DNA of 56,509 nt from JBDUCV01 sp040003255 (GTDB lineage: Bacteria; Actinomycetota; Actinomycetes; Mycobacteriales; Jatrophihabitantaceae). The DNA is taken from NCBI GenBank assembly GCA_040003255.1, contig JBDUCV010000005.1, forward strand, positions 1-56,509. The letters run 5' to 3'. Below the pieces are notes generated by a model. That model saw only the letters and a program-made list of their open reading frames with translations, did not search any database and was not told where the DNA came from. Position 1 is the first letter of the stretch, and the number at the start of each line of letters is the position of its first letter. The translations under genes were made by a program, and so were the position numbers. Below are positions 32,061-40,265 of this stretch, piece by piece.

Positions 32061-33229
32061 GCGGTCACGCTCATCAGTCCGGCTCGCCGGGCCCGCTCGA
32101 CGACTGGGCCGATCGCCTCGATTACCGCGTCGACGTCCGCGTCGGTCGAGGTGCGACCCAGCGAGAAGCGCAGCGAGCCGCGGGCGCGCGCTGGGTCGGC
32201 GCCCATCGCGATCAGGACGTGCGAGGGCTGCGCCACTCCGGCGGAACATGCTGATCCGGTCGAGCACTCGATGCCGCGCGCGTCGAGCAGCATCAGGAGC
32301 GCGTCGCCCTCGCAGCCCGGGAAGGACAGGTGCGCGATCCCCGGCAACCGCTCGTGTGGATGGCCGTTGACGACCGCATCGTCGACCACCGCGCAGATGC
32401 CGTCGACGAGACGCGCCCGCAGTCGGGCGACGCGGGCCCGTTCGTGCGTCCGCGCTTCGGCAGTGACCGATGTCGCGAGCGCGAGCCCGACCGCGCCGGC
32501 TACGTCCAGCGTGCCCGAGCGGACGTCGCGCTCCTGGCCACCGCCATGCTGTAACGGCACGCAGGCAAGGTCGCGCCGCAGTAGCAGGGCGCCGGTACCT
32601 ACCGGACCGCCCAGCTTGTGGCCGGTCATCGTCAATGCGTCGACCCCGCAGGCACCGAAGTCGACGGGTAGCGCGGCGACGGCCTGCACGGCATCGGTGT
32701 GGATCGGTACCCCGTGCGAACGGGCGATGTCGGCGAGTTCGGCGATCGGCTGCACCGTACCGACCTCGTTGTTGGCCCACATGACGCTGATCACAGCTGC
32801 ATCGGTGTCGTCAGCGAGCGCCGCTTCGAGTGTTTCGGGCCGCACCATGCCGGTATCGTCGACCGGCAGCCAGGTCACCTCGGCGCTCTCGGCCGCGACC
32901 AGCCATTCGACGGGGTCGAGGACCGCGTGGTGCTCAACGGCGCTGGCCAGCACCCGCCGCCGCGCCGGGTCCTCGGCGCGACGAGCCCGGAAGATGCCCT
33001 GCACGGCCAGGTTGTCGGATTCCGTGCCGCCGCTGGTGAAGATCACCTCGGACGGACCGGCGCCCAGCGCTGTCGCGAGTTGTTCGCGTGACTCCTCGAT
33101 CCGCCGACGTGCGCGCCGCCCGGCGGTGTGCAGGGAGGACGGATTGCCGACTTCGGCCATCGCCGCGGCGACCGCGTCGATGGCCTCGGGCAGCATCGGC
33201 GTGGTGGCGGCGTGATCGAGGTAGGGCAT
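32057..33229 (-). CDS. iscS: Cysteine desulfurase
   Basis: A 390-residue PLP enzyme that moves sulfur from cysteine to acceptors such as MnmA. It has YLDHAATTP at the start, the substrate/PLP segment SAVEHHAV, TDAVQA, the PLP lysine K205 in MTGHKLGGPVG, and the active-site Cys328 in STGSACSAG. It starts at ATG 33229; a longer frame runs into the upstream MFS gene. A TAAACT sequence 10 nt upstream overlaps the MFS stop and may give an additional promoter. The direct overlap with mnmA suggests its main job here is tRNA thiolation. Confidence 0.95.
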   Translation of the reverse strand: MPYLDHAATTPMLPEAIDAVAAAMAEVGNPSSLHTAGRRARRRIEESREQLATALGAGPSEVIFTSGGTESDNLAVQGIFRARRAEDPARRRVLASAVEHHAVLDPVEWLVAAESAEVTWLPVDDTGMVRPETLEAALADDTDAAVISVMWANNEVGTVQPIAELADIARSHGVPIHTDAVQAVAALPVDFGACGVDALTMTGHKLGGPVGTGALLLRRDLACVPLQHGGGQERDVRSGTLDVAGAVGLALATSVTAEARTHERARVARLRARLVDGICAVVDDAVVNGHPHERLPGIAHLSFPGCEGDALLMLLDARGIECSTGSACSAGVAQPSHVLIAMGADPARARGSLRFSLGRTSTDADVDAVIEAIGPVVERARRAGLMSVTA

Positions 33230-33242
33230 CGCGACGACGAGT

Positions 33243-34640
33243 TTACGTCGGCCGCGGACTCGCGGCGGCCGAGCGACCGGCCAGGGCGACGCCCACCAGT
33301 GCGATGCCGGCCATCGCCAGGTCGAGCACGGTGAACGCCGTCGTGTACCCGAGCACACCGCGAGCGGCCGCGGCGACGAGCACGCCACCCAATCCTGCGG
33401 TCAAGGCGCTCGACACGGCGTCCGACAGCTGCAGGGACGCCGAATCGGTACCGCGGTCGGCGTCATTGGTATATCGGAGCAGTAGGACGCCGATGCTCGA
33501 CATCGCCAGCCCGGCGCCGATCCCGGCGATTCCCCACGCGACGTACATCAGCCAGCCCGGCACCGCAGGCTGGGCAGCCAGCGCCGTCGTCACTGCCGCC
33601 GCCGCGACGAAGCCGAACCCGGAGCGGATCAAACCCACCCGGTTACTGTCCACATGCCGGTCGCGTCCTTGCCACCACGATCCGGCCGCCCAGGTGACGC
33701 CGGATGCAACCAGCGGCAGACCCGCCGCGACCGCGCCATACCCGTGCTGCACGGTGAGCGTCAGGGGCACCAGCGCGTCCACGCCGAAGAACGCCCCGGC
33801 CAGCAACCCGCGCATCGCAATGGGAGCGGACACACCTCGACGCACGGTGACGGTGCCCGGCGGTAGCAGCGTGCGCAAACCCCAGATCAGTGCGGCCACG
33901 CCCAATGCGCCAGCGGCGATCGATGCGGCGGAAGGATGCTGCCCGGCCGCCTGGAACGAGGCGATCCCGAGTGCGACAGCCACCGCCTGCACGATCCGGC
34001 GCGGATCGGCGAGCGGTGATCCCGTCGCGCGATGGCGGGGCAGCCGGCGCAGCACCGGCAACAGCAGGCCCGCGCCGACCAGGACGAACGGCAACAGTCC
34101 GAGGAACACCCAGCGCCAACTCGCGTGCTCGGCCAACGACCCGGCCACCAGCGGACCGACCAGCGAAGGCAACACCCAGGCCGACGACATCGCCGCGAAG
34201 ATCTTGGGGCGCAGCGCGTCCGGATAGGCCTCGCCCAGCACGACGTAGATCGCCGTGATCAGGATGCCGCTGCCGATTCCCTGGCTGCCACGCCCAGCGA
34301 CGAGTTGGGTCATCGACGTCGCGGTCCCTGCTACGAGCAGTCCGGCGACGAAGCAGGCCAGTCCGATCAGGAGCGGGATCGCCGCGCCGAACCGATCGCA
34401 CATCTGGCCGGCGATCACCATGCCGACCACGTTGCAGACCAGGAACGCGGTGAACGCCCAGCCGATGGCTCCGATGGCGTTCAACTCGCGAGCCGCGGTC
34501 GGCAGGGCGGCCGCAACAGCTAATCCCTCGAAGGCGATCAAGGTGATCAGCACGAGGATGCCGCCGGTGGTGGCTCGCAGCCGCGGGCCGAAGATCTGCG
34601 AGGGAGCGACCTCCTGCCGCTGGTTCCGGGTGGCCGTCAC
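33243..34640 (-). CDS. MFS transporter, drug-efflux type
   Basis: A 465-residue membrane protein with about 14 hydrophobic spans. Residues from GGILVLITLIAFEGLAVAAALP to the GSQGIGSGILITAIYVVLGE region (motif C-like) and MCDRFGAAIPLLIG (motif A-like) mark a major facilitator. Length and topology resemble DHA2-type multidrug exporters. GTG 34640 or the upstream TTG 34655 could be the start. It lies 13 bp before iscS on the same strand. No regulator is next to it, and the substrate is unknown. Confidence 0.88.
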   Translation of the reverse strand: MTATRNQRQEVAPSQIFGPRLRATTGGILVLITLIAFEGLAVAAALPTAARELNAIGAIGWAFTAFLVCNVVGMVIAGQMCDRFGAAIPLLIGLACFVAGLLVAGTATSMTQLVAGRGSQGIGSGILITAIYVVLGEAYPDALRPKIFAAMSSAWVLPSLVGPLVAGSLAEHASWRWVFLGLLPFVLVGAGLLLPVLRRLPRHRATGSPLADPRRIVQAVAVALGIASFQAAGQHPSAASIAAGALGVAALIWGLRTLLPPGTVTVRRGVSAPIAMRGLLAGAFFGVDALVPLTLTVQHGYGAVAAGLPLVASGVTWAAGSWWQGRDRHVDSNRVGLIRSGFGFVAAAAVTTALAAQPAVPGWLMYVAWGIAGIGAGLAMSSIGVLLLRYTNDADRGTDSASLQLSDAVSSALTAGLGGVLVAAAARGVLGYTTAFTVLDLAMAGIALVGVALAGRSAAASPRPT

Positions 34641-34756
34641 CCGTCCAGGATGCAACCTCGAGTCCAGTTGAGTTCCTCTGGTTCGGCGCTCGAACCCCCA
34701 TCAGCAGGCAACCACCCCGTCGGCGTCGGTGGCAGTCCGGGTTGCTCGCCGTTGGG

Positions 34757-35725
34757 TCAGCCTTTGCGCTTGGTGATCTCCTCGGCGAGTCTTGGGACGA
34801 TCTGGAATAGATCGCCGACCACACCGAAGTCGGCCAGTTCGAAGATCGGCGCCTCGGCGTCCTTGTTGATCGCGACGATTGTCTTCGACGTCTGCATGCC
34901 GGCGCGGTGCTGGATAGCACCGGAAATACCGACCGCGATGTAGAGCTGCGGCGACACGGTCACACCGGTCTGGCCGACCTGCATCGTGTGCGGCACCCAC
35001 CCGGCATCGGTCGCAGCACGGGACGCGCCCACCGCCGCGCCGAGCGTGTCGGCAAGCTTCTCGATGATGGTGAAGTTATCGGCGCCGCCCATGCCGCGGC
35101 CGCCCGAGACGATCACCGACGCGTCGGACAAGGCCGGGCGGGAGTCGCGCTGCTCAACCACCCGGTCGATGATCCTCGCCGCCTTCGCCGGCTCAGACAC
35201 CGTCAGCGGGACCTCGACCTGCTCCGCCGTAACCGGGGACGCTTCGGGGCCGACCGAGTTGGGCCGCATGGTGATCACCGGGACGCCGGCGCTGACCTTT
35301 GACCGGACGGTGATTGCACCGCCGAAAATGCTCTGTGTCGCCGTGCCATCGGCATCGACGCCGATCGCGTCAGTCAGCACGCCACTGCCGATCTTGAATG
35401 CCAGCCGGGCGGCGATCTCTTTGTTCTCCAGCGAGGACGACATGAGCACCGCGGCGGGTGCTGCCTGCTCCACCACAGCCGCCAATGCCTCGGCCATCGG
35501 CGCGACCAGGTACTCGCCGATGTCGTCGCTTTCGACGACGTACACCTTCACCGCGCCGTACTCTGCCAACCCCTGCGTCAGCTTGGCGGCGCCACCGGGG
35601 GCGCCGACGACGACGGCGCTGGGTTCGCCGAGCGTTCGAGCAACGGTGAGCAGTTCTTGGGTCGACTTGCGGATGCCACCCTCGCCCGGCTCGACGCGAT
35701 CAACGAGGACCAGTACTTCCGCCAT
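34757..35725 (-). CDS. etfA: Electron transfer flavoprotein, alpha subunit
   Basis: The 322-residue FAD-binding subunit. It has an N-terminal alpha/beta domain (MAEVLVLVDRVEPGEGGIRKS) and the C-terminal FAD signature: SGGRGMGGADNF, then AVGASRAATDAGWVPHTMQVGQTG, and LYIAVGISGAIQHRAGM. It carries electrons from acyl-CoA and other flavin dehydrogenases to the respiratory chain. GGAG lies 7 nt before the ATG. It follows etfB by 11 bp. An enoyl-CoA hydratase and an acyl-CoA mutase elsewhere in the window are consistent with active acyl-CoA catabolism. Confidence 0.96.
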   Translation of the reverse strand: MAEVLVLVDRVEPGEGGIRKSTQELLTVARTLGEPSAVVVGAPGGAAKLTQGLAEYGAVKVYVVESDDIGEYLVAPMAEALAAVVEQAAPAAVLMSSSLENKEIAARLAFKIGSGVLTDAIGVDADGTATQSIFGGAITVRSKVSAGVPVITMRPNSVGPEASPVTAEQVEVPLTVSEPAKAARIIDRVVEQRDSRPALSDASVIVSGGRGMGGADNFTIIEKLADTLGAAVGASRAATDAGWVPHTMQVGQTGVTVSPQLYIAVGISGAIQHRAGMQTSKTIVAINKDAEAPIFELADFGVVGDLFQIVPRLAEEITKRKG

Positions 35726-35736
35726 GCCAGATCTCC

Positions 35737-36516
35737 TCAGACCAGTTTCTTCGACGCGAGGAATTCGACGATCCTCGCCGCAGCCTCGCCGTCGTCTTTG
35801 ATGACCTGACCGGCCTGCCGCGGCGGCGCGACCTCGAAGGACACCACCTGGGTCGTCGCGTGCGCGAGGCCCACCTCGTCCGCGCCGATACCGAGGTCGG
35901 CGATGGACAGCGTCTGGATGAGCTTGCTCTTCGCCGCCATGATCCCCTTGAACGAGGGGTAACGGGGGTCGTTGATCTTCTCAACCACGCTGACGATCGC
36001 AGGTGTTTGGCCGGTCACCACCTCGTAGCCGTCATCGGTGAGCCGTTCGATGGTGACGGTGTCACCGTCGACGGTCACCTTGCGGGCCTGCGACAGCTGG
36101 GGACGCCCGGTGACCTCAGCGAGCAGCGCCGGAACGACCGACATCCTCGAGTCAGTGGCTTCGGATCCGGCCACCACAACGTCCCACTCCAATGTGCCGA
36201 GGGTCTTGGCCAGCACCTTCGAGGTCTGGATGGCGCAAGAACCGTGCAGCGCCGAATCGGTCACGTGGACCGCCTTGTCGGCACCCATCGACAACGCCTT
36301 GCGGATCGATGCGGTCGCCTGCTCCGGACCCACCGTCATGATCGTCACCTCGCCGCCATGCGCCTCCTTCAGCCGCAAGCCTTCCTCGATGGCGTACTCG
36401 TCGATGTAGTTGATCACCGGGTCAACCGCGGCGCGATCGACGGTGTTATCAGCGGGGTTCAGCGTGCGGTTGCCCTCGGTATCGGGCGTCTGCTTCATCA
36501 GCACGACGATGTTCAT
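35737..36516 (-). CDS. etfB: Electron transfer flavoprotein, beta subunit
   Basis: The 259-residue partner of EtfA, binding AMP and contacting dehydrogenases. It begins MNIVVLMKQTPDTEG and has NPADNTVDRAAVDPVINYIDEYAIEEGLRL split over the expected fold, VAGSEATDSRMSVVPALLAE, and the recognition-loop region NDPRYPSFKGIMAAKSK. GAGAGG lies 7 nt before the ATG. The upstream gap is relatively AT-rich and includes TAACAT (36556-36561) as a possible -10. It is the first gene of etfB-etfA. Confidence 0.96.
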   Translation of the reverse strand: MNIVVLMKQTPDTEGNRTLNPADNTVDRAAVDPVINYIDEYAIEEGLRLKEAHGGEVTIMTVGPEQATASIRKALSMGADKAVHVTDSALHGSCAIQTSKVLAKTLGTLEWDVVVAGSEATDSRMSVVPALLAEVTGRPQLSQARKVTVDGDTVTIERLTDDGYEVVTGQTPAIVSVVEKINDPRYPSFKGIMAAKSKLIQTLSIADLGIGADEVGLAHATTQVVSFEVAPPRQAGQVIKDDGEAAARIVEFLASKKLV

Positions 36517-36601
36517 GCAATGACCTCTCGCACTTCGGTTGGCTGAATACTGCCTATGTTACCGACCAGTAGCAATATGACGATGGTCTCGCCGCTGTAG
36601 T

Positions 36602-36663
36602 CGTGCACTCGCTGCGACCTGCAACCGGCACCGGTCGAACGCCCGGGTCGCAACCATTGCACG
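36602..36663 (-). terminator. Layered stem-loop directly after the membrane-protein stop codon
   Basis: Nested inverted repeats: CGTGCA/TGCACG (36602-36607 and 36658-36663), TGCGACC/GGTCGCA (36613-36619 and 36646-36652), and an inner ACCGG/CCGGT pair. It starts right after the TAA at 36664-36666 on the minus strand. There is no U-tract. A terminator protecting etfB from read-through is the simplest reading. Confidence 0.45.
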
Positions 36664-37236
36664 TTAGTTGCCCACGTCAGCCCCGTCCTGCGCATGGCGC
36701 GCTGGCGGCCCCGATGCAACTCGACGGAGCAGCGAGAGTCCCAAAGCCGCGCCGGCGGTCAGGCACACAACCGCCAACAGCAGGAAGAATCCGGCGAGGT
36801 CAACCGCGGAATCGTCGGAGTCGTCGACCGACACGGCCCCCCAGGGCGGACACTCGACGTGGACCGGTCCGGTCACCGGTGCCACGAAGCTCGCCACCAC
36901 GTTCAGTGAATGGGAATCCGCGGCGACGGGTGTCACGGTCAGCGATTGGCTGCCCGGTCGGTCGGTCGACCACCAGCACTGCGGAAAGGTCAGGTCTTCA
37001 CCCCGTTTGCTGAGCACCTCGGCGCCGCCACGCACCGAGATGTGGTACGCCTTGCCTGCGCTCAGCTGCACCGTCGACTTGGGCAGCCAACCGCTGTTGA
37101 ATGCGTGCCGCTCAACAGCGTCGACGACCTGAAACAAGCCTAGGTACAGCACGGCGGCGATCAGCAGCAACACCGCGGCGATGGCGGACCACCGGGTGCG
37201 GCGCGCCCCCCGATCATCGGTCAAGCTCGCACCCAC
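36664..37236 (-). CDS. Two-span membrane protein with extracellular domain
   Basis: About 190 residues from GTG 37236; TTG 37224, overlapping the previous stop, is an alternative. A basic start is followed by a hydrophobic span (WSAIAAVLLLIAAVLYLGLFQVV), an extracytoplasmic segment of about 110 residues containing three Cys (PQCWWS, VECPPW), and a second span (LAGFFLLLAVVCLTAGAALGLSLL). I do not recognise the family. It overlaps the end of the PLP-enzyme gene by up to 16 bp, so the two are co-expressed. Confidence 0.65.
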   Translation of the reverse strand: MGASLTDDRGARRTRWSAIAAVLLLIAAVLYLGLFQVVDAVERHAFNSGWLPKSTVQLSAGKAYHISVRGGAEVLSKRGEDLTFPQCWWSTDRPGSQSLTVTPVAADSHSLNVVASFVAPVTGPVHVECPPWGAVSVDDSDDSAVDLAGFFLLLAVVCLTAGAALGLSLLRRVASGPPARHAQDGADVGN

Positions 37237-38327
37237 GTTCCGGTCGCCAGCACGTGCTCCATCCAGGTGGTTTCGGTGGTCAGATCGAGCCCGTGCGCGC
37301 CAACCCACTCGTCGGAATAGCAGGTGTGCGCATACCGTTCGCCGCTATCGCAAAGCAGGGTGACGATGCTTCCTCGCTCCCCCGCGGCCCGCATCTCGCA
37401 GGCGATGAGCAGCGCACCCCAGAGGTTGGTGCCGGTCGACGGGCCGACGCGGTGACCGAAAATCGGCTCGACGACACGCATGGCAGCAATCGACGCGGCG
37501 TCCGGGACGCAGATCATCCGGTCGACCACTCCGGGCACGAAGCTGGGTTCGACCCGCGGGCGGCCGATGCCCTCGATCCGCGAGCCGCAGCCGCCGACTC
37601 GCTCGGCGTCGTCGTCGCGCCAGCCGGGAAAGAAGGCGCTGTTCTCCGGGTCGACGACGGCCAGCGCGGTGTGGTAGCGGCGGTAGCGCAAGTAGCGGCC
37701 GATCGTCGCGCTGGTGCCACCGGTACCGGCGCCGACGACGATCCAGCGCGGCACCGGATGTCGCTCCAAAGCCAATTGCTCGAAGATCGACTCGGCGATG
37801 TTGTTGTTGCCGCGCCAGTCCGTGGCCCGTTCGGCGTAGGTGAACTGATCGAGGTAGTGACCGCCGCTGGCCCGCGCGAGTTCCGCCGCGTCCTCGTAGA
37901 TGCTGGTCGGGTCCTCGACGAGGTGGCATCGTCCGCCCTCCCGTTCGATCAGCGCCACCTTTTCCTCGCTGGTCGAGTTCGGCATGACAGCGACGAAGGG
38001 CAAGCCCAGCAGCCGGGCGAAGTACGCCTCACTGATGGCGGTAGATCCCGAGGACGCCTCGATGACGGTGGTGCTCTCGTGGATCTGGCCATTGCATAGG
38101 GCGTATAGGAACAACGAGCGCGCGAGCCGGTGCTTAAGCGAGCCGGTCGGGTGCGTCGACTCGTCCTTCAGATACAGGTCGACGCCCCAGTCGGGGCCGA
38201 GTGGGAAGGCGATGAGATGGGTGTCGGCCGAGCGGTTCGCATCTGCTTCGACCCGCCGGACCGCCTCGTCGACCCAGTCCCGATCTGCCCGAGAACTGCG
38301 ATCGATGTCGTCCACGGCAGGGACCAT
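37221..38327 (-). CDS. PLP-dependent cysteine synthase family enzyme, probably L-cysteine desulfhydrase (Cds1-like)
   Basis: A 368-residue fold-type II PLP enzyme. It begins with a helical extension, then FPLGPDWGVDLYLKDESTHPTGSLKHRLARS, in which the Lys of GSLKHR is the PLP lysine, EASSGSTAISEAYFA, and the phosphate-binding GAGTGGTSATIG. The STHPTGSLKHRLARSLF text resembles Cds1 (Rv3684) of M. tuberculosis, which releases sulfide and pyruvate from cysteine, more than CysK or CysM. O-acetylserine sulfhydrylase or cystathionine synthase activity cannot be excluded. The following membrane-protein gene overlaps its stop. Confidence 0.8.
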   Translation of the reverse strand: MVPAVDDIDRSSRADRDWVDEAVRRVEADANRSADTHLIAFPLGPDWGVDLYLKDESTHPTGSLKHRLARSLFLYALCNGQIHESTTVIEASSGSTAISEAYFARLLGLPFVAVMPNSTSEEKVALIEREGGRCHLVEDPTSIYEDAAELARASGGHYLDQFTYAERATDWRGNNNIAESIFEQLALERHPVPRWIVVGAGTGGTSATIGRYLRYRRYHTALAVVDPENSAFFPGWRDDDAERVGGCGSRIEGIGRPRVEPSFVPGVVDRMICVPDAASIAAMRVVEPIFGHRVGPSTGTNLWGALLIACEMRAAGERGSIVTLLCDSGERYAHTCYSDEWVGAHGLDLTTETTWMEHVLATGTWVRA

Positions 38328-38359
38328 AGCGCCGCGGGCAGATCACTCGGGCAGTGCGC

Positions 38360-38593
38360 TCAGGCGGTCGACGCCGAAAGCTCCGCGAGCACGTCGACGA
38401 TGCCGTCGTACAGCCGAGCGTCGTACATGCCCGTGGCGTAATGGGTTCGATACCGCTCGACGACGGCACCGACCTGATCCGCGCCGACCAACGCAGGCAA
38501 CGACTCGGCAAATGGCGGCCCGAGCAGCGCCCGTTCGGCCGGGCCGTCGAGCCGGGGCAGCGCCAAGTCGTCGAAGGCTCGGCGCCCACCGGT
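38360..38593 (-). pseudogene. Fragment of a HAD-superfamily (phosphoglycolate phosphatase-like) hydrolase
   Basis: About 77 codons read AFDDLALPRLDGPAERALLGPPFAESLPAL, then VVERYRTHYATGMYDARLYDGIVDVLAEL. This matches the cap domain and the GxxDVLxxL region of Gph-type HAD phosphatases. The N-terminal DxDGT nucleophile motif and all motifs II-IV are absent: the frame starts right at the crotonase stop codon and ends at TGA 38360. It is a truncated relic, not a functional enzyme. Confidence 0.7.
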
Positions 38594-39373
38594 TCACCCA
38601 CCGGTGAAGTCCGCCTTGCCCGGCCCCCGGTCGAGGAACGAGCGCAAGCCGATCGTTCGGTCGGCCGTCGCGAACAGCGAGGCGAATAGCGTGGCCTCGA
38701 GCCGCAGGCCACTTGCCAGGTCTAGATCCTGGCCACCGTCTATCGCCGCCTTCGCCGCCCGCAGGGCGAGCGCCGGTCCGGTGGCATACCTGGCCGCCAT
38801 TTGCACCGCCGTCGGGTAGACGTCGGACGCCGGCACAACGACGTCGACAAGTCCGAGCCGCTGCGCCTCGGCCGCGTCCACCATCCGTCCGGTGTAGATG
38901 AGCTCCTTCGCCTTGGCCACCCCGATCAGCCTGGGCAGCCGTTGAGTCCCACCCGCTCCCGGGATGATGCCAAGCAGGATCTCGGGCTGACCCCACCTTG
39001 CATCCTCGGCACTGACCCGGAAGTCCGCCGCCATCGCCAGCTCGCAGCCACCACCCAGGGCATATCCGTTGACAGCCGCAATCACCGGCTTGGGAATGCG
39101 GGCGATCGCGTCCAGCGCGGTGGTCAGCCGCTCGGCATCGCGCACCATATCGACGTGGCTCATCGTCGCGAACTCCTTGACGTCCGCCCCGGCGGCGAAC
39201 ACCTTCTCGCCGCCGTAAAGCACCACCGACCGCACCGCATGGTCGGCCGACAAGTCCGCCGCCACCTGGCGCAGCCGTTCCTGCACGGCGGTGTTCACTG
39301 CGTTCATCGGCGGCCGGTCCAGGCGCACGGTAGCCACCCCGTTGTCGATCTCGACCCGCACCAATTCGGCCAC
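38594..39373 (-). CDS. Enoyl-CoA hydratase/isomerase family protein
   Basis: A 259-residue crotonase. The oxyanion-hole segments are AAGADVKEFA and NGYALGGGCELAMAADFR. The catalytic-glutamate region is WGQPEILLGIIPGAGGTQRLPRLIG, with both Glu-bearing positions typical of hydratases only partly conserved (QPE is present). It ends with the usual short tail after FLDRGPGKADFTGG. GTG 39373 has GAGAGG 7 nt upstream and TACGCT further up. It follows an ABC ATPase gene by 33 bp. Its place near etfBA suggests beta-oxidation-type work, but substrate is unknown. Confidence 0.92.
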   Translation of the reverse strand: MAELVRVEIDNGVATVRLDRPPMNAVNTAVQERLRQVAADLSADHAVRSVVLYGGEKVFAAGADVKEFATMSHVDMVRDAERLTTALDAIARIPKPVIAAVNGYALGGGCELAMAADFRVSAEDARWGQPEILLGIIPGAGGTQRLPRLIGVAKAKELIYTGRMVDAAEAQRLGLVDVVVPASDVYPTAVQMAARYATGPALALRAAKAAIDGGQDLDLASGLRLEATLFASLFATADRTIGLRSFLDRGPGKADFTGG

Positions 39374-39406
39374 GACAGTCCTCTCGTCCAGTGCTGGCAG
39401 CGTAGG

Positions 39407-40207
39407 TCAGCCGGTCGAACGGGCGAACCAGCGCCCGCGCTCGCGATGCACGCTGAGCGGCAGATCGAACGTCGCGCTCAGGTTTTTCGAGCTGAGCACG
39501 CGATTCGCCAGCCCGGATGCCACCACCCGGCCTTCGCGGATCAGCAGCGCGTGGGATACGCCCGGCGGTATCTCCTCGACATGGTGGGTCACCAGTACCG
39601 ATGTCGGAGCGGCTGGGTCGGCGGCCAGGCGGGCCAGCCGGCGCAGCAAGTCCTCACGTCCGCCCAAATCCATCCCCGCGGCCGGCTCGTCGAGCAACAG
39701 CAGCTCCGGGTCGGTCATCATCGCGCGCGCGATCTGCACCCTCTTGCGCTCGCCCTCGCTCAGCGTCCCGTATGGCCGCTCAGCGAGCTCGCCGACGCCG
39801 AAGCGTTCGAGCAGCGCGCGGGCGCGGCGCACGTCGAATCGTCCGTACGCCTCACGCCAGCGCCCCATCACGGCATAGCCGGCACTGACAACGACGTCGA
39901 CGACCCGCTCACCGGATGGAATGCGCGAAGCCACCGACGCACTCGCGAAGCCGATCCGGGGCCGCAGCTCGAAGACGTCGACCGCGCCGAGCCGCTCGCC
40001 GAATATGCAGGCCGTACCCGACGTGGGATGCAGCGCCGCGGCGGCGACCTGCAGCAGTGTGGTTTTTCCCGCACCGTTCGGCCCGAGCACGGCCCAGCGC
40101 TCGTCCTCCTCGACGGTCCAGTCGACCGAGTCGATCAGCAGCTTCTCGCCTCGTTGGACGGTCACCGCGGCGAGCTGTAACACCGCATCGGGGTTGACGT
40201 CCGGCAC
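39407..40207 (-). CDS. ABC transporter ATP-binding protein
   Basis: A 266-residue ATPase from GTG 40207. It has Walker A (GPNGAGKTT), the signature LSEGERKRVQIAR, Walker B (LLLLDEPAAGMD), and the H-loop THHVEEIPPG. The region between Walker A and the signature (ASVASRIPSGERVVDVVVSAGY) and the HHVEEIPPGVSHAL phrase resemble the YlmA/ModF-like stand-alone ATPases. No permease or binding protein is next to it. It is divergent from glgX. It may not transport at all. Confidence 0.88.
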   Translation of the reverse strand: MPDVNPDAVLQLAAVTVQRGEKLLIDSVDWTVEEDERWAVLGPNGAGKTTLLQVAAAALHPTSGTACIFGERLGAVDVFELRPRIGFASASVASRIPSGERVVDVVVSAGYAVMGRWREAYGRFDVRRARALLERFGVGELAERPYGTLSEGERKRVQIARAMMTDPELLLLDEPAAGMDLGGREDLLRRLARLAADPAAPTSVLVTHHVEEIPPGVSHALLIREGRVVASGLANRVLSSKNLSATFDLPLSVHRERGRWFARSTG

Positions 40208-40251
40208 GCCACTAATCAAACCGCACCGATGAGCCGGCGCCGACCAGCCGC

Positions 40252-40257
40252 TACAGT
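40252..40257 (+). promoter_or_regulatory. Leaderless -10 element of glgX
   Basis: TACAGT at 40252-40257 ends 8 nt before the ATG of glgX, which has no Shine-Dalgarno sequence. The gap to the divergent ABC gene start is 58 bp. Confidence 0.45.
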
Positions 40258-40265
40258 CCGCCTCG

